The notes under the pieces are model-generated. The model searched no databases. It had not been told where the DNA came from and saw nothing but the letters and a program-made list of their open reading frames with translations. Positions 15,069 to 15,581 of a stretch of DNA of 15,581 nucleotides are shown here, in pieces. This stretch comes from GCA-002779465 sp964596535 (GTDB taxonomy: Bacteria > Desulfobacterota > Desulfobacteria > Desulfobacterales > UBA2156): NCBI GenBank assembly GCA_964596535.1, contig CAZQUR010000071.1, positions 1 through 15,581 on the forward strand, read 5' to 3'. The translations under genes were made by a program, and so were the position numbers. Within the stretch, counting starts at the first letter, position 1; each line of letters opens with the position of its first letter.

Positions 15069-15515
15069 TCAACCGTTTGCAATAAAAAATTCTCTGCGTA
15101 AAGTCTTTACTAGATGCGACAGGACATTCGGCAGGGCGTTCGCGACGATTGGATCCATTTCGGCGATCAGTTCTTGGATTTTCTTCCGGAACTCTTCGTC
15201 GATTCGCTTCAGCGCATCCTTTCCTTTTGGCGTGATTTTCACGGAAACAATCCTGCCGTCATTTTCGGAACGTTTCCGGAGGACATAACCTTTTTTCTCC
15301 AATCGGTCGATAATCCGCGTCGCGCCACTCTTGGTGAAGTCCAGTGCAAAACCGATATCCTGAACAGCACAAGCCGAGTTCGCAGCGACCATTTTCAAGG
15401 CTCTGAATTCAGGCATCGACAGATCCCCGCAACATTCCCCGTTGAGCCCCCTGGGTCCGAATTGCCACGCAATTTCATGGAGATTGGCGATCAATTGGTC
15501 CAATTGATCCAACAA
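15069..15515 (-). CDS. MarR-family transcriptional regulator with vicinal cysteines
   Basis: Dimeric winged-helix repressor or activator, likely controlling the genes that follow it. The 148-residue product from TTG 15515 has an N-terminal dimerisation helix. The winged helix spans about residues 33-100, with recognition-helix sequence FTKSGATRIIDRLEKKGYV and wing RKRSENDGRIVSVKITPKG, followed by a C-terminal dimer helix. It carries NGECCGDLS with C28 and C29, plus C49, candidates for a redox or metal(loid) sensor. The TTG is chosen because AAGGAG (15522-15527) lies 6 bases upstream. The longer in-frame start at 15572 is actually a TTGACA promoter box. Autoregulation is suggested by a perfect palindrome over the first codons. 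Confidence 0.9.
   Translation of the reverse strand: MLDQLDQLIANLHEIAWQFGPRGLNGECCGDLSMPEFRALKMVAANSACAVQDIGFALDFTKSGATRIIDRLEKKGYVLRKRSENDGRIVSVKITPKGKDALKRIDEEFRKKIQELIAEMDPIVANALPNVLSHLVKTLRREFFIANG
15489..15509. promoter_or_regulatory. Perfect 21-bp palindrome at the start of the MarR gene (candidate operator)
   Basis: Left arm GATCAATTGG (15489-15498), central base at 15499, right arm CCAATTGATC (15500-15509); the arms are perfectly complementary. It begins 3 bases inside the TTG start codon and lies some 30-50 bases after the likely transcription start. Its size and symmetry suit a MarR dimer site acting as a roadblock. It also encodes LDQLDQLI, so part of the symmetry may reflect the repeated residues. 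Confidence 0.45.
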
Positions 15516-15543
15516 GTGCGTCTCCTTTTTTTTGTTTCGGTAT

Positions 15544-15572
15544 AAACTATCAATTTTAAATGACGATGTCAA
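15544..15572 (-). promoter_or_regulatory. Promoter of the MarR-permease operon
   Basis: Minus-strand TTGACA (15567-15572), a perfect -35 box, 17 bases, then TAGTTT (15544-15549), a poor -10 match. The sequence is A+T-rich between the boxes and leads directly to the AAGGAG ribosome site. The poor -10 could reflect a regulated promoter. Confidence 0.5.
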
Positions 15573-15581
15573 CCAGTTTTT

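Overview
The window reads as chromosome of an anaerobic, probably desulfobacterial (deltaproteobacterial) bacterium. That placement is an inference from the gene mix: selenium/molybdenum-hydroxylase accessory genes, a eukaryote-like glycogen enzyme set, a UroD/MtaA-type methyltransferase, and a vicinal-cysteine regulator with an ArsP-type permease. Every intact gene is on the minus strand, so transcription runs from right to left. No tRNA, rRNA, CRISPR array or insertion sequence was found.

Right block (about 12.6-15.6 kb, visibly more A+T-rich): a MarR-type regulator, an ArsP_1/DUF318 permease, a 57-residue basic/acidic protein with a Cys-Cys pair, and a UroD-family methyltransferase-like protein. 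The first two genes are 27 bp apart and the last two are 1 bp apart. A 204-bp gap between the pairs holds a G+C-rich palindromic element. Three of the four proteins carry CC or CxC motifs, so metal(loid) or thiol-reactive sensing and efflux coupled to methyl transfer is a reasonable but untested idea. A perfect 21-bp palindrome lies over the first codons of the regulator gene.

Junction (12.2-12.6 kb): a plus-strand remnant of an iron-sulfur protein gene. It has an end-of-ferredoxin motif, then an in-frame TGA, then a tail with two CxxC pairs. It is truncated at its 5' side where the glycogen genes begin.

Glycogen block (1.6-12.2 kb, G+C-rich): a 1.46-kb-residue two-domain debranching enzyme (GH13 plus GH133, built like eukaryotic AGL), an alpha-glucan phosphorylase, a glycogen synthase and a eukaryotic-type GH13 branching enzyme. 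glgA and glgB abut (TAAATG), and a promoter-like TTGTTT-N17-TATAAT lies just before the phosphorylase gene. Together they can build and take apart glycogen. No ADP-glucose pyrophosphorylase (glgC) is in view.

Left block (1-1.6 kb): yqeB and yqeC, accessory genes of selenium-dependent molybdenum hydroxylases, follow glgB by 2 bp and overlap each other by 1 bp, so they appear to be the tail of the glycogen operon. The end of yqeC runs into a sequence that resembles a dispersed repeat.
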